Positions 27,481 to 37,947 of a stretch of 64,000 nucleotides of DNA are shown here, piece by piece. The stretch is taken from the NCBI GenBank assembly GCA_021234155.1, contig JAJEKV010000852.1, positions 1-64,000 of the forward strand. Direction: 5' to 3'. The stretch comes from Isoetes taiwanensis (taxonomy: Eukaryota; Streptophyta; Lycopodiopsida; Isoetales; Isoetaceae). Within the stretch, counting starts at the first letter, position 1. Each line of letters begins with the position of its first letter. The position numbers and the translations under genes were made by a program. Under the pieces are notes generated by a model, which saw nothing but the letters and a program-made list of their open reading frames with translations, made no database searches and was not told the origin of the DNA.

Positions 27481-29330
27481 GTTTTGAGGCTATACCCAGG
27501 ATTGGACCAGGATCTTGCACAATGTCATGAGGTAGTGGGAGGGCATTGGCCTTGAAGAGGCGGAGCCCTAAAACCTTCGAAGCGGTTCGACCCAAAATGT
27601 CCTCTCTGGAAGGTCCACGCCACTGGGGCCGGGCAACTCTCCTAATCGGGCGGATCCGACCGCAGCTTAACTCGAAACATCGACATTACCCCGGAGACCA
27701 AGTTTCGTGGGCGTAAGACCACCCCTCTCCGTGAAGCGCCAATGTAGCTCATGTCCAACACGTTCAGAGTGAATTGGCAATAGCGGAGGGTGCGGAATCT
27801 TGCCATGTAGAGGGTTCGTGTTTCTTTTGCTGCAAAAATGGCCGTGGTAACTTGGTCCCTAGGGTAATTTCGCCTTTGTTTTTGGACGACACATAAGTCA
27901 AATCCCATTAGAACCTTTGTACTTTGCCTAACGACAAAACACTTGGGTTTCTACGGTCATTGCGGGACACTTTGCGGTTTGATGTGTTCTCGGACGGATC
28001 TTGAATTTTTTGAACGCTGAAGCAAGTTACTTGGGCGTGGATTCAACTGGCCGGATAGGAAACCGGGTTGGGGAAGGGGAGGCATTGGCATTTGCCCTCC
28101 TGAGGAGCACCGGTAGGAAAGCCCTTTTCGGTGAAATCCAAACCCCATTTCGTCGGTTTCTATTGCTTCTTGTTTTCAATCGCGACTTTCGACCATGTCT
28201 CAAGTGCAATCGAATAAAACCTCGACCTCCATAACGTAAACCCTACAATAACCCTCGCAAGGCCACGGGGTTTACGTTTGGGAGGCCTAGTCGAGTTGGA
28301 CCAGGATCTTGCACAATGTCATGAGGTAGTGGGAGGGCATTGATGCTAGTAGGCGAGCCCTAAAACCTTCCGGCGGTTGACCCAAAGGTCCTCTCTACGA
28401 AGGTCCCTACCGGACGGGCAACTCTCCCACCGGGCTGTGATCCGACTGCGCCTTAGCGGATTCAAAACATCGACATTACCTTGGAGACCAAGTTTTAGGC
28501 GTAAGACCACCCCTGCTCGAGGCGCCAAAGTAGCTCATGTCTAACACGTTAGTAGTGAATTGGCCTTAGCGGAGGTGCGAGAATATACTGCCATGTAGAG
28601 GGTTCGTGTTTCTTTTGCTGCAAAAATGACCAGGTGTAACTTGGTCCCTAGGGTAATTTCATTGTTTTGGACGACATGGCGAAGTCAAATCTCCATTCCG
28701 GAGCCTTTATGCTTTGCACGAGCGACAAAACACTTGGGTTTCTACGATTCATTGCGCAGGACACTTTGGCGGTTTGATATGTTCTCCGGACGGATCTTGA
28801 ATTTTTTTGAACCTCGCCGAAGCAAGTTACTTGGCGTGGATTCAATGGTGGGATAGGGAAAACGGGTTAGGAAAGGGAGGCATTGGCATTTGCCCTCGGG
28901 AGGAGCTTTGGTAGGAAAGCACGCCTCGGTGAAATCCAAACCCCATTTGATGGGTTTCTATTGCTTCTTGTTTTCAAGCTGCAGCTTCTAGACCATGTCT
29001 CAAGTGCAAGCCCGAATAAAACTTCGACCTCCATAACGTAAACCCTACAATAACACGGCAAGGCCGCGGGGTTTACGTTTTGGAGGCCATACCCTAATCC
29101 GGATTGGACCGGGATCTTGCACAATGTCATGAGGTAGTGGGAGGGCGTTGGCCTTGAGATGGAGCCCTAAAACCTTCAGCTTGAGCGGTTGACCCAAAGG
29201 TCATCACGGAAGGTCCCTAGCCCGGGCGGGCAACTCTCCCCCCCGGAATCGTCATCTAACTACGCCAGCGGACTCGAAACATCGACATTACCACGGAGAC
29301 CAAGTTTAGGTAGGCGAAGACCATCCACGC
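27481..29330 (+). repeat. Tandem repeat with 800-bp period, about 2.3 copies
   Basis: 'tcttgcacaatgtcatgagg' occurs at about 27508, 28308 and 29114 (spacings about 800 and 806). 'acggatcttgaatttttt' occurs near 27990 and 28793, and 'cgaaacatcgacattacc' in each unit. No protein family is recognisable. Units differ mainly by short indels, many at or next to CG dinucleotides. Confidence 0.85.
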
Positions 29331-29689
29331 TCCATCTCCTCGACAACCTTTCGAGATCCATCTCAGGGGGTCTGGCCTCTCCCTCCCACGGTGAGAAAGG
29401 CTGCGCAAAGTCTGGCACGGTTCGGAGTTGGGGAAGTATGTCACGCGCATTAAGTTCTTGGATCCTCTATTCTATTCCTTGCCAAACTCCTCTACCATCA
29501 TATTTCTTGCATAAAGTCCTAGTCATCATGTCCATGTCACCATCATCTAGCCATGTCACCATCATCTAGCCATGTCACCTAAAATTTGCCAACATCACCC
29601 AATGAAAAGACCAAAGATGGACATCTTTTCATTTTTGACCTAGTCAAAACTTGACCTTGCTTACTTGGCATGCCATGTCACCACTTGGG

Positions 29690-31320
29690 GTGTCTAGGTG
29701 GCATGCTTGAGCCTAGGTGGCATGCCTGAGCCACCTTGGCATGTTGGAGCCTAGGTGGCATGTTGGAGCCCACGTGGCATGTTTGAGCCACCTTGGCATG
29801 TTTGAGCCTAGGTGGCATGTTAGAGCCAAAGTGGCATGTTGGAGCCTAGGTGGCATGTTTGAGCCAACTTGGCATATTTAAGCCTAGGTGGCATGTTGTG
29901 AGCCACCTTGGCATGTTGGATCCTAGGTGGCATGGTGGAGCCCACGTGGCATGTTTGAGCCACCTTGGCATGTTGGAGCCTAGGTGGCATGTTGGAGCCT
30001 AGGTGGCATGTTTGAGCCCACCTTGGCATGTTTGAGCCCACTTGGCATGTTTGAGCCTAGGTGGCATGTTGGAGCCTAGATGGCATGTTTGAGCCACCTT
30101 GGCATGTTGGAGCCTAGGTGGCCTGTTGGAGCCCACGTGGCATGTTTGAGCCACGGTGGCATGTTAGAGCCACGGTGGCATGTTAGAGCCACGGTGGCAT
30201 GTTAGAGCCACGGTGGCATGTTGGAGCCTAGGTGGCATGTTTGAGCCAACTTGGCATATTTAAGCATAGGTGGCATGTTGTGAGCCACCTTGGCATGTTG
30301 GAGCCTAGGTGGCATGGTGGAGCCCACATGGCATGTTTGAGCCACCTTGGCATGTTGGAGCCTAGGTGGCATGTTTGAGCCCACCTTGGCATGTTTGAGC
30401 CACCTGGCATGTGTGAGCCTAGGTGGCATGTTGGAGCCTAGGTGGCATGTTTGAGCCACCTTGGCACGTTTGAGCCTAGGTGGCATGTTGGAGCCACCTT
30501 GGCATGTTGGAGCCTAAGTGAGCAAGATGGCATGTTTGAGCCTATGTGGCATGTTTGAGCCACCTAGGAATGTTGGAGCCTAGGTGGCATGTTGGAGCCG
30601 TGGCATATTTGAGCCACCTTGGCAAGTTGGAGCATAGGTGGCATCTTTGGGAGCCTGCGTGGGATGTTTGAGCACGCGTTGGAGCCTAAGTGGCATGTTT
30701 GAGCCATTTTGCATGTTGGAGCCTAAGTGGCATGTTGGAGCCACAGTGGCATGTTTGAGCCTAGGTGGCATGTTAGAGCCACCTTGGCATGTTGGAGCCC
30801 ACGTGGCATGTTGGAGCCCATTGGCATGTTTGAGCCACCTTGGCATGTTGGAGCCTAGGTGGCATGTTGAAGCCCATGTGGCATGTTTGAGCCACCTTGT
30901 CATGTTGGAGCCTAGGTGGCATGTTTGAGCCACCTTGGCATGTTGGAGCCTAGGTGGCATGTTGGAGCCCGTGGCATGTTTGAGCCACTTTGGCATGTTT
31001 GAGCCTAGGTGGCATGTTAGAGCTACGATTGGCATCTTTGGAGCCTAGGTGGCATGTTTGAGCCAACTTGGCATATTTAAGCCTAGGTGACATGTTGTGA
31101 GCCACCTTGGCATGTTGGAGCCTAGGTGGCATGGTGGAGCCCGTGGCATGTTTTCTAATGCGTTGGCATATTAGACTGCATGGCATGTTAGAGCCAGCGT
31201 GGCATGTTGGAGCCACCTTGGCATGTTGGAGCCACCTTTGTGGCATGTTTGAGCCACCTTGTGTATGTTTGAGCCACCTTGGTGGCATGTTTGAGCCACC
31301 TTGGCATGTTTGAGCTGATT
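29690..31320. repeat. Degenerate minisatellite array B, same family as array A
   Basis: About 1.6 kb of the same 20-22 bp unit as at 25025-26112, with the same two main variants. Higher-order repetition is visible: the block 'gagccaacttggcatattta' recurs near 29862, 30244 and 31061. The coding-looking frames are repeat artefacts. Confidence 0.95.
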
Positions 31321-31373
31321 GGGACTGAGATCATGTGCATATCTTTGAAAAAATGGATTTGAGGCATAAAAAG

Positions 31374-31482
<109 letters not shown>

Positions 31483-31512
31483 ACCATGCCTTGCGCACAC
31501 AGGATCTGATAG

Positions 31513-31563
31513 ACTTGTTGGTTCCCATGGATGTTAAAGTTAAATTCAGTTCAATTCAATTTT
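31513..31563 (+). mobile_element. LINE 3' end with TTCAA-type tail
   Basis: 'ttggttcccatggatgttaa' matches the LINE 3' consensus with CGTGGACG changed to CATGGATG, that is, both CpG sites mutated. It is followed by a 'ttcaattcaatttt' tail. Very short and therefore tentative. Confidence 0.45.
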
Positions 31564-31740
31564 GGGATCTTCATAATGCCTTTGCATTCTAGTTTTCTAT
31601 AAGCATGAGGGGTAAAGGGACAATAGATGAGATATTGCATTTTTGCACCGGTCACGCACCCCTCAAAGGAATACAAATCAAATTCTTGATGGTTTTGTTA
31701 TGCAAAAATAGGTGTTAAGTAATTGAAGTAACTTGTCTTA

Positions 31741-32290
31741 CATGGAATACTAGTATAAGGACATGTGATGGGTGCACGTGCATCACATGTAACAAATCAA
31801 GTACTCTGTCCTACCACTATAAAGACACTGTGATATGAAAGGATAGGACATGTAGAGAATCAAGTATTCTTTCCTACTTCTATAAAGACATGTGACAATA
31901 GAAGTATTACACATGTCGTAATTCATGTATTCTTTCCTACAATGCCTTAGCAAATAAAGTACTCTGTCCTACTACTATAAAGACATGTGACATGTAAGCA
32001 TATGACATGTAGAGAATCAAGTATTCTTTCCTACTTCTATAAAGACATGTGACAATAGAAGTATTACACATGTCATAATTCATGTATTCTTTCCTACAAT
32101 GCCTTAGCAAATAAAGTACTCTGTCCTACTACTATAAAGACATGTGAATGGAAGTATAGGACATGTAGAGAATCAAATATTCTTTCCTACATCTATAAAG
32201 ACATGTGACAATAGAATTATTAGACATGTAGAAATTCAAGTATTCTTTCCTACAGTGGATTGTATTATAAAATGACATGTCACAATAGAA
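31741..32290. repeat. Satellite with 157-bp period, about 3.3 copies
   Basis: 'gtactctgtcctac' occurs at 31801, 31959 and 32116 (periods 158 and 157), and 'aatgccttagcaaataaagt' at 31941 and 32098. Each unit contains smaller sub-repeats of 'ctttcctac...tataaagacatgtga'. The array begins beside a 30-bp near-perfect palindrome at 31761-31790 with arms acatgtgatg/catcacatgt. Confidence 0.9.
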
Positions 32291-34120
32291 GAAACTACAA
32301 AACAACAGTGGATGTTTTAGTCCACTGAAAAAAGAACACCATTATCGAACAAAACCATACCTCCACAAATCCACATGTAGGATTCTTTGAAAACAGGACA
32401 TGTAGACCTACCAAAACTGATGTTTTCAACAGTGGACCAAAAACCGGGGTGAGTGTGTTGCACATATTGCCTTGGAGGGAAATGACTGGCTATTTCCATA
32501 TTACATGGATTTGAGGTAAATCGGTGCCAAAACAGATAACCCAGCTTCAACAGGGCTTCTAGAAGCAGGCTGCAGAATCTTACTATTGCCTTTTTAGCAA
32601 TCTGCAAACAAATAGATGTACAATCATGTTTGATCTTCAGCCAAAATCTTTCCTTCCTTGACCGTATCTGATATAAAACCTGAGGAAAATCAAGGGCAAA
32701 AGAAAACGCAAGCATATCTCAGATCTGCGCTTGCTATTGGCTGTTTTTGGCAGTCTTATTTTGTGGCGGGGAGTTTCCCCGGAAGAAAATGCGACACATG
32801 ACTTGTACGGATTCAACATAAGACATGTCTTAAAATTTTTCTGGAAAAACAATGATGTCTTATTTGACGATGTGGCCCAATCAAATTTTGAGAAATTTAA
32901 GATTGTAAGGTCGTGGAAAAAGGGCCTTATTTATACAAGAAATTTATGGCGGCGGCGGCCGCCGCGAACATTTCTCTTACCCGACTAACAGCAAAGTAGA
33001 TTTTTGTATCAGTCAAAAAGGACCTCAGCTATGGGCTTGCAAAATGGGCCTTAAACCCCATCATGGATTGATAGCATTCGTTAACAGAACTTTTTTACTT
33101 GCAAAAAGGAAGTGGTAGCCATCTCTACAAATAACTGCTTGTTATCTCATTTCTAGCTTGCAAGGGTCTAGCTTATCTTTGTATCATCTCTGTATAAATG
33201 ACAACTTAAACATCGTTGGCAGAACATTTTAAGGTAACATAGTTACACCCTTTATCTAAGCAGTGACAACAATCTTTGGAGACATGATGCCCCATGTTTC
33301 AATATCAGACTTTGAATATCTAGAAACAATATGAGTTCAAAGCATGGTAAGCCCTTACGTATTTTCTAATTTGGCTAAAGCTCAAACATTAAATGCTCTC
33401 AAAGTCCTTGTGATAGTTATAGTGCAACTTTTTAACTTCATTTTCGAAGTGAGCTTCATTGGCCTTGCAACATTACAACAGTACCTTGCAATGCTTAAAG
33501 TGCCTATTTTCTGCCCTTGAAAATGCTCTGTCGTCACAATGTCGGATTCTCTGCTTCCGACATGTTTTTTGGATTGTAAGCAACAACTATATTCTACAAC
33601 AACTTATAGTAACTTCAATGATACCTTTTTTAAACGATGCAACAACAACTTCGATACCATATTGTATCTAAAATATTCCCATTTCTTTGCTTAAAATCTG
33701 TTCTTAGCTCCAAATTGTTTGTCTTTCTGGGATAGAGCTAAGATGAGTTGTAGAAAAATGGTTTGATTCCATCGATCTAACCATTCGGCATTTCAACAAT
33801 CCTGTGAGAAAGCCTTTAAATAGTCTGTCAAATAAATGTCTAATCTAAAGCAGAGCAATGTTAGACATGGTATTTTTGGAAACCAAAACCGAACTGAATT
33901 GAAAGGCAAAGGGGCAGCCAGGGAAGAGGCAGTGCATGTGTAATAGCTCTCCGATGTTGCTGTATCTAGCATGCAGTGTCTCGCCCCAGATACTCCTTTC
34001 CTTTCATTACAATTTACCTATGTTTGGTCCTTTTAGAAAAAGGAATTTTTACCTCTGTTTAAGCCTTGCACGGCCTTAAAATAGAACATGTTTGTAGCTC
34101 CTTTTGCTCCAAAACCTATC
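32291..34120. other. Intergenic, no recognised gene
   Basis: A 132-codon minus frame (32317-32715) and an 85-codon plus frame (32731-32988) show no known motif. The segment 'tacaagaaatttat...gccgcgaacatttctctt' at about 32935-32980 has a relative at 40743-40780, so a dispersed repeat is present. Confidence 0.4.
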
Positions 34121-34160
34121 ATTCTGGGAAGGGACTCGCAAGAGACACAAAACCGGCCGA
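34121..34160. repeat. Terminal 40-bp repeat, outer copy
   Basis: This 40-base stretch beginning 'attctgggaagggactcg' is identical to 35019-35058. It marks the outer 3' end of the tyrosine-recombinase element. Confidence 0.85.
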
Positions 34161-34976
34161 TAGATAGGCTTGTCATTCATCACAGCAGCAGTATACAATG
34201 GTTTAAAGAATATAGAGGGATATCCGACCATAGGAACAATATCGGACTATCCCACAAACAGAACATGTGCATAGGCAAGATAAAAGGATAATGGCGACAA
34301 CTTCTCATCGGGATAAAAAACCCCGCCCTTTTGGGTTTTCGAGGAAAACCCTAATGAGAAATGGTCGCCAATAGCCTTAAATGTGTTGCCTGGATAACAA
34401 GAGAGTTGATGGCGAACGCGAATCAAGCAGGACCCCACGACGGCGAAACCGCAGAGGTATGACATGGAGAAGGGCAGGAAATGGGCTGTGGATGAGCAGA
34501 AATAGAACAGGATCCCCGAAAACGACGAAATCCTGCAAGCACCACAAAAGAACCCCTAAAAACACCCGTGAAAAGGTTAGAGAAAAACAACATGCCCGGC
34601 GCGGAGAAACCACCCTGCACCAAAAAGATCCCAAAGATGAGCGAAAAAGGACACAACAGAAAGAAATAGCGTCACCCCTAAGGTGGAAAGCATCACCCTC
34701 ATTATGAGAAATATGCAGCACCCTCAAAGTGAAAACAGCATCACCCGCAGGTGGAAAAGAATGCGGCATAATGCCGATGAAAAGAAACCATGATAAGAGC
34801 AACACTCAAAGGTAGAGAACAATAATAGTGCATGAACAACAAATGTAGACAAAAAAGACGCAGACCCCACATAACAGGGTAGGAAGGGAGGGAAGCAATG
34901 GTAATAGAGGAAGGGGCTGCTGTGAGAAGACGCCGATAACCGAGCCGAAAGAGGAACGGTCCTGATATAGGGGTTC

Positions 34977-35058
34977 GTCCCTTCCCAGAATGTCGATCCG
35001 ATGGCTCGGATCGATGCTATTCTGGGAAGGGACTCGCAAGAGACACAAAACCGGCCGA
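34977..35058. repeat. Palindrome plus inner copy of the 40-bp repeat (ICR-like)
   Basis: The arm 'gtcccttcccagaat' (34977-34991) is the exact reverse complement of 35019-35033. Nearer the centre, 'tcgatccga' pairs with 'tcggatcga'. The right arm opens into the 40-bp repeat 35019-35058. In DIRS-1 an internal complementary region joins copies of both element ends and templates circle closure. This palindrome, just downstream of the recombinase stop, has the expected form. A split-direct-repeat (PAT-like) reading is the alternative. Confidence 0.7.
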
Positions 35059-35078
35059 CTACCAGAGAACTTCCTTAA

Positions 35079-35933
35079 CTATAAGCCGAGTCGCCGGGAA
35101 ACCTCCAAGTGTTGAGTAGGGTCGCGAAGCACGTAGCGAGAATGAGAAGAAGAAGAGCGCCAACGACCGTGGGCGCGCGCAGCATCATGTGGAACTCCCC
35201 CCGCCGCAGCTGCCGAGGCCCCGCCGCGACGAGCAGAATGTGTACCATATCGAGAGGGATCCAGGCCGATAGCGCGAAGGCAATCCCTCCACCATAGACG
35301 GGCAGTTGGATAGGATAAGGGACGCAACGAGGAAGGAGAAGAACGGAAAAGCGGGCCGCCAGACGGAGGATCGAGGAGATGGTAAGAACCGGTAGAAATC
35401 AGACGCTGGAGGATAATGACCGGGCAGGCGAGCGACGGCAAGCGGGCTAAGGAAATCGTATGGCCGCGAGCAAGTTGGTCACGTTTAGAATGGCGAATAA
35501 AAACATCAACGTGAGATAAGGAAAAGGAAAGATCACGCCAATTGAGAGCCAGGGCCTCGGAAATGCGCAAAAAAGCGGCAAAAGAAAGCACAACGAGAGC
35601 GGCGCGGGCCAATGAGGAAAAAGGAGCCGAGGGATGTGCGAAGTGGAAAATGATGGAACGTACATGCTGAGGCAAGAGAGGGAGAAAGGTACGAGGAGGG
35701 CGGGCCCGACGAAAAGTGGACTGACGAGCCAAAGATGGTAAAGGTAAAACGGAAGGAGAGGGAAGGTTGAAAATTTGATGGAAAAAGGAGATGGCTGCCG
35801 AGGCTGAAGCAACGGATGAGGGCGACATCTGAGGGTGATGAAAAGCGGCAAAAAATGCGGCAATGACAAAGGGAGAAGCAGGAAGATAAGAAACAGCATG
35901 TAAACGGCACCAAAGAACAAACCGGCGGAACAT
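35079..35933 (-). CDS. Tyrosine recombinase of DIRS-like element
   Basis: The product would integrate a circular retrotransposon DNA by tyrosine-mediated strand exchange. The 284-residue frame keeps the whole catalytic set: Arg123 in FLRISEALAL, Lys150 in RHSKRD, His232 and Arg235 in THSARRGGAS, Trp258 in HGRW and the nucleophile Tyr267 in SRYV. The HSARRGGAS-HGRW spacing is typical of DIRS-type recombinases rather than phage integrases. The frame is open upstream of this ATG to about 36080, so the true start may be earlier and the N-terminal domain longer. It sits last in the element, and the terminal palindrome begins 20 bases after its stop. No internal stop or frameshift is visible, in contrast to the neighbouring RT/RNase H. 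Confidence 0.85.
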   Translation of the reverse strand: MFRRFVLWCRLHAVSYLPASPFVIAAFFAAFHHPQMSPSSVASASAAISFFHQIFNLPSPSVLPLPSLARQSTFRRARPPRTFLPLLPQHVRSIIFHFAHPSAPFSSLARAALVVLSFAAFLRISEALALNWRDLSFSLSHVDVFIRHSKRDQLARGHTISLARLPSLACPVIILQRLISTGSYHLLDPPSGGPLFRSSPSSLRPLSYPTARLWWRDCLRAIGLDPSRYGTHSARRGGASAAAAGGVPHDAARAHGRWRSSSSHSRYVLRDPTQHLEVSRRLGL

Positions 35934-36189
35934 AGCAAAATAAGTCGTGAGAGTAGAGGGAGCCGAGAGGAAAAGACCAAAGGCAAAGTCGAAAGGAACA
36001 AGGGGACCTCCTGAGGAGTGAGTAAGCGAAAGGTAGCTGCCAAAAACAACATAAAAACATGTTAACTTTATTCAAATTGACAACGAAAAACATAAAGAGC
36101 TACATGACGCCGACACCCAGTAAACGTGGCCGACATATGAGGCAATAAAGCCAATGAAAATGCATCAAAAAATATAACATCCTTAATAA

Positions 36190-36668
36190 AAGATGCCCAC
36201 GCCGATCCCATCCAGAGGAGGAATGCGATGAGGATATGCGAACCGGGTATTATAAATGGGAAGCTTGTGGTTAAGGGGAGAAGCAAAACGGTCAACATGA
36301 TGCGGGCCCCACAAAGAGTCAATATAGCGAAAACACCACGGGGCAAGAGCAAACTCATCAGATTGAGGAAGGCGAGAAAGATAATCAGCCCACTCGTTTT
36401 GGGAGCGCGGAATCTACACGGGTTCTAAGGAGATGGAAAAATGAAAACAAAGGAGGAAGATTTCCAAGGTGAGAAAATGAATATCCGGCGAAGAAGAACC
36501 CCCTTTCTGGAGAATGGTGGCAACATTCAAATTATCTCCACGAACAGTGACGAGGCGGGTATGGAGGAAAGGCAAAGCCGAGCGCAAAACCTGATAGAAA
36601 GCCAAGAGTTCGCGCCAAGTGGAAGAATGAGAAAGTTCCGACTCAGAAAAAAGGCCAACAAAATCCAT
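36190..36668 (-). pseudogene. RNase H domain and downstream linker, one stop
   Basis: Motifs in order are SELSHSSTWRELLAF (glutamate motif), VRGDNLNVATILQKGG (aspartate motif), ISLEPV, a stop, then IPRSQNEWADYLSR and DSLWGPHHVDRFASPLN. In DIRS-type elements a Trp precedes IPRSxN; here it is a TAG at 36414-36416, one base from TGG. The 'HVDRFASPLNHKLPIYNTRF' tail is the conserved region that follows RNase H in DIRS-like polyproteins. The first catalytic Asp near 36700 is not clear. The reading frame is lost again near 36190. Confidence 0.75.
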
Positions 36669-36788
36669 GGTCCCGACTCGGAGAAGGAGCTACCCCCCAA
36701 CCAAAGAACCAAGGCCGAAACCAAGGACGACAGAAGGACGTTGGGGTGAGGAAATAGGGCGAAAACTCAAAGAAGAGGCGATAGATTC

Positions 36789-37813
36789 TCATAACACAAT
36801 TTCCATACGGGCTAAAGAAGACAAAGAAATAGGAGCATCCCAGTGAGAAGGCTGAAGAAGACGATAGGAAAAGAAGGTTAAAGCGGAAACAAGGGAACCA
36901 AAAACAATGCGAAGAGATTGGAGAAAACCCAAGAAGCGGGCAAGGTGACGGGATGTAAGATGGGAAGAGGAAAGAAGCGACGAGGAGAGGCGAAAAAACT
37001 TGGCTAATTTCCTGGAAGAAAGACAAATAATCATAGCAGAAGCATCAAGGAGAAACCCAAGGAAAATAGCACGATGTGACAAACGCAGGCGACATTTAGG
37101 CCAAGCAATAAGAAAACCCGCAGATTGCAAATCGGAAATGATGCGATATTGAAGAGAACAAGGGTCATGCTGAGTGTTAAAAAGGAAATCGTCCAAGGGA
37201 ATGCAACGAATACCGGCAGCACGCCAATGGCTAAGGGGCGCATTAATTTGGTAAAGACAAAGGGAGCAGAGGCTAGATCAAAAGGGAGCATCATGAAGAC
37301 AAAAAATTGGTACTCAAACTGAAAGCCCAAAAAAGTGTGATGAGGAGGCCAGATAGGAACATGATGGTAACCGGATTTCAGATCCAACGTAAAGAGAAAA
37401 TCCTGGGGTTGAAGGACAGCCAAAACATCAGAAAGCGACTCGTAACGAAAAGAAGGAACAGACAAAAAGGAATTAAGATAGCGTAAGTCTAAAATCAAAC
37501 GGAACTTATGGTCGCCTTTGGACACAACGCCGAGGGGAGAGCAGAAAAAGGGACAAGAGGGAACCTGCATAACGGCACCGGAACGCAAAAGGTCCTGGAT
37601 GGCAGAACGGGCAAAAGGGATATGCGAGGACAGAGAAGAAAGGTTGGGGCAAAGAAATGGTTGAGGTGGAGGACCCTGGGCCCACAGAAGAGCATAACCA
37701 AACTGGATCCAAGACAATACAAGAGGATTGGCAGAAATAGAGCGCCAAAAAGGTAAAGCCGCAAGAAGACGCCCACGCACAGATAAAGTAGCATAATAGG
37801 AGTCGAGAGCCAC
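36789..37813 (-). pseudogene. DIRS-type reverse transcriptase, frameshifted
   Basis: Residues of the first frame (37813 downward) include ANPLVLSWIQFGYALLW, IQDLLRSGAV, SPLGVVSKGDHKFRLILDLR, the palm motif FTLDLKSGYHHVPI (Asp144) and MLPFDLASAPFVFTKLMRPL. Near 37210 the frame shifts and homology continues as IPLDDFLFNTQHD and HRAIFLGFLLDASAM down to about 36789. The catalytic box reads PLDD where RTs have Y-x-D-D. LPFDL replaces the usual LPFGL. The domain lies 135 bases after gag in another frame. The enzyme would copy the element RNA, but this copy is unlikely to be active. Confidence 0.85.
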
Positions 37814-37947
37814 CGGGTCAAAGGGAAGATGGGGTAAAGAAGAGGAAAAAACTTGGCAATTTGCAAAAAAAGACGCGTTAGAAAATAATATCCTTTATTA
37901 ATGATCAAAAGCAAATACAACACATAGTGAAAATCAATGAAAACTCC

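Noticed and set aside
25047-31035. Open frames up to 151 codons on both strands across the minisatellites
   Set aside because: They simply translate the 20-22 bp repeat, occur on both strands and have no start context or known domain.
25025-31320. CRISPR array
   Set aside because: Units are contiguous, degenerate and lack unique spacers, and the genome is eukaryotic.
35447-36093. 186- and 201-codon minus frames overlapping the recombinase
   Set aside because: They are alternative frames of the same pyrimidine-rich coding strand; only the 35079-35933 frame has the catalytic residues.
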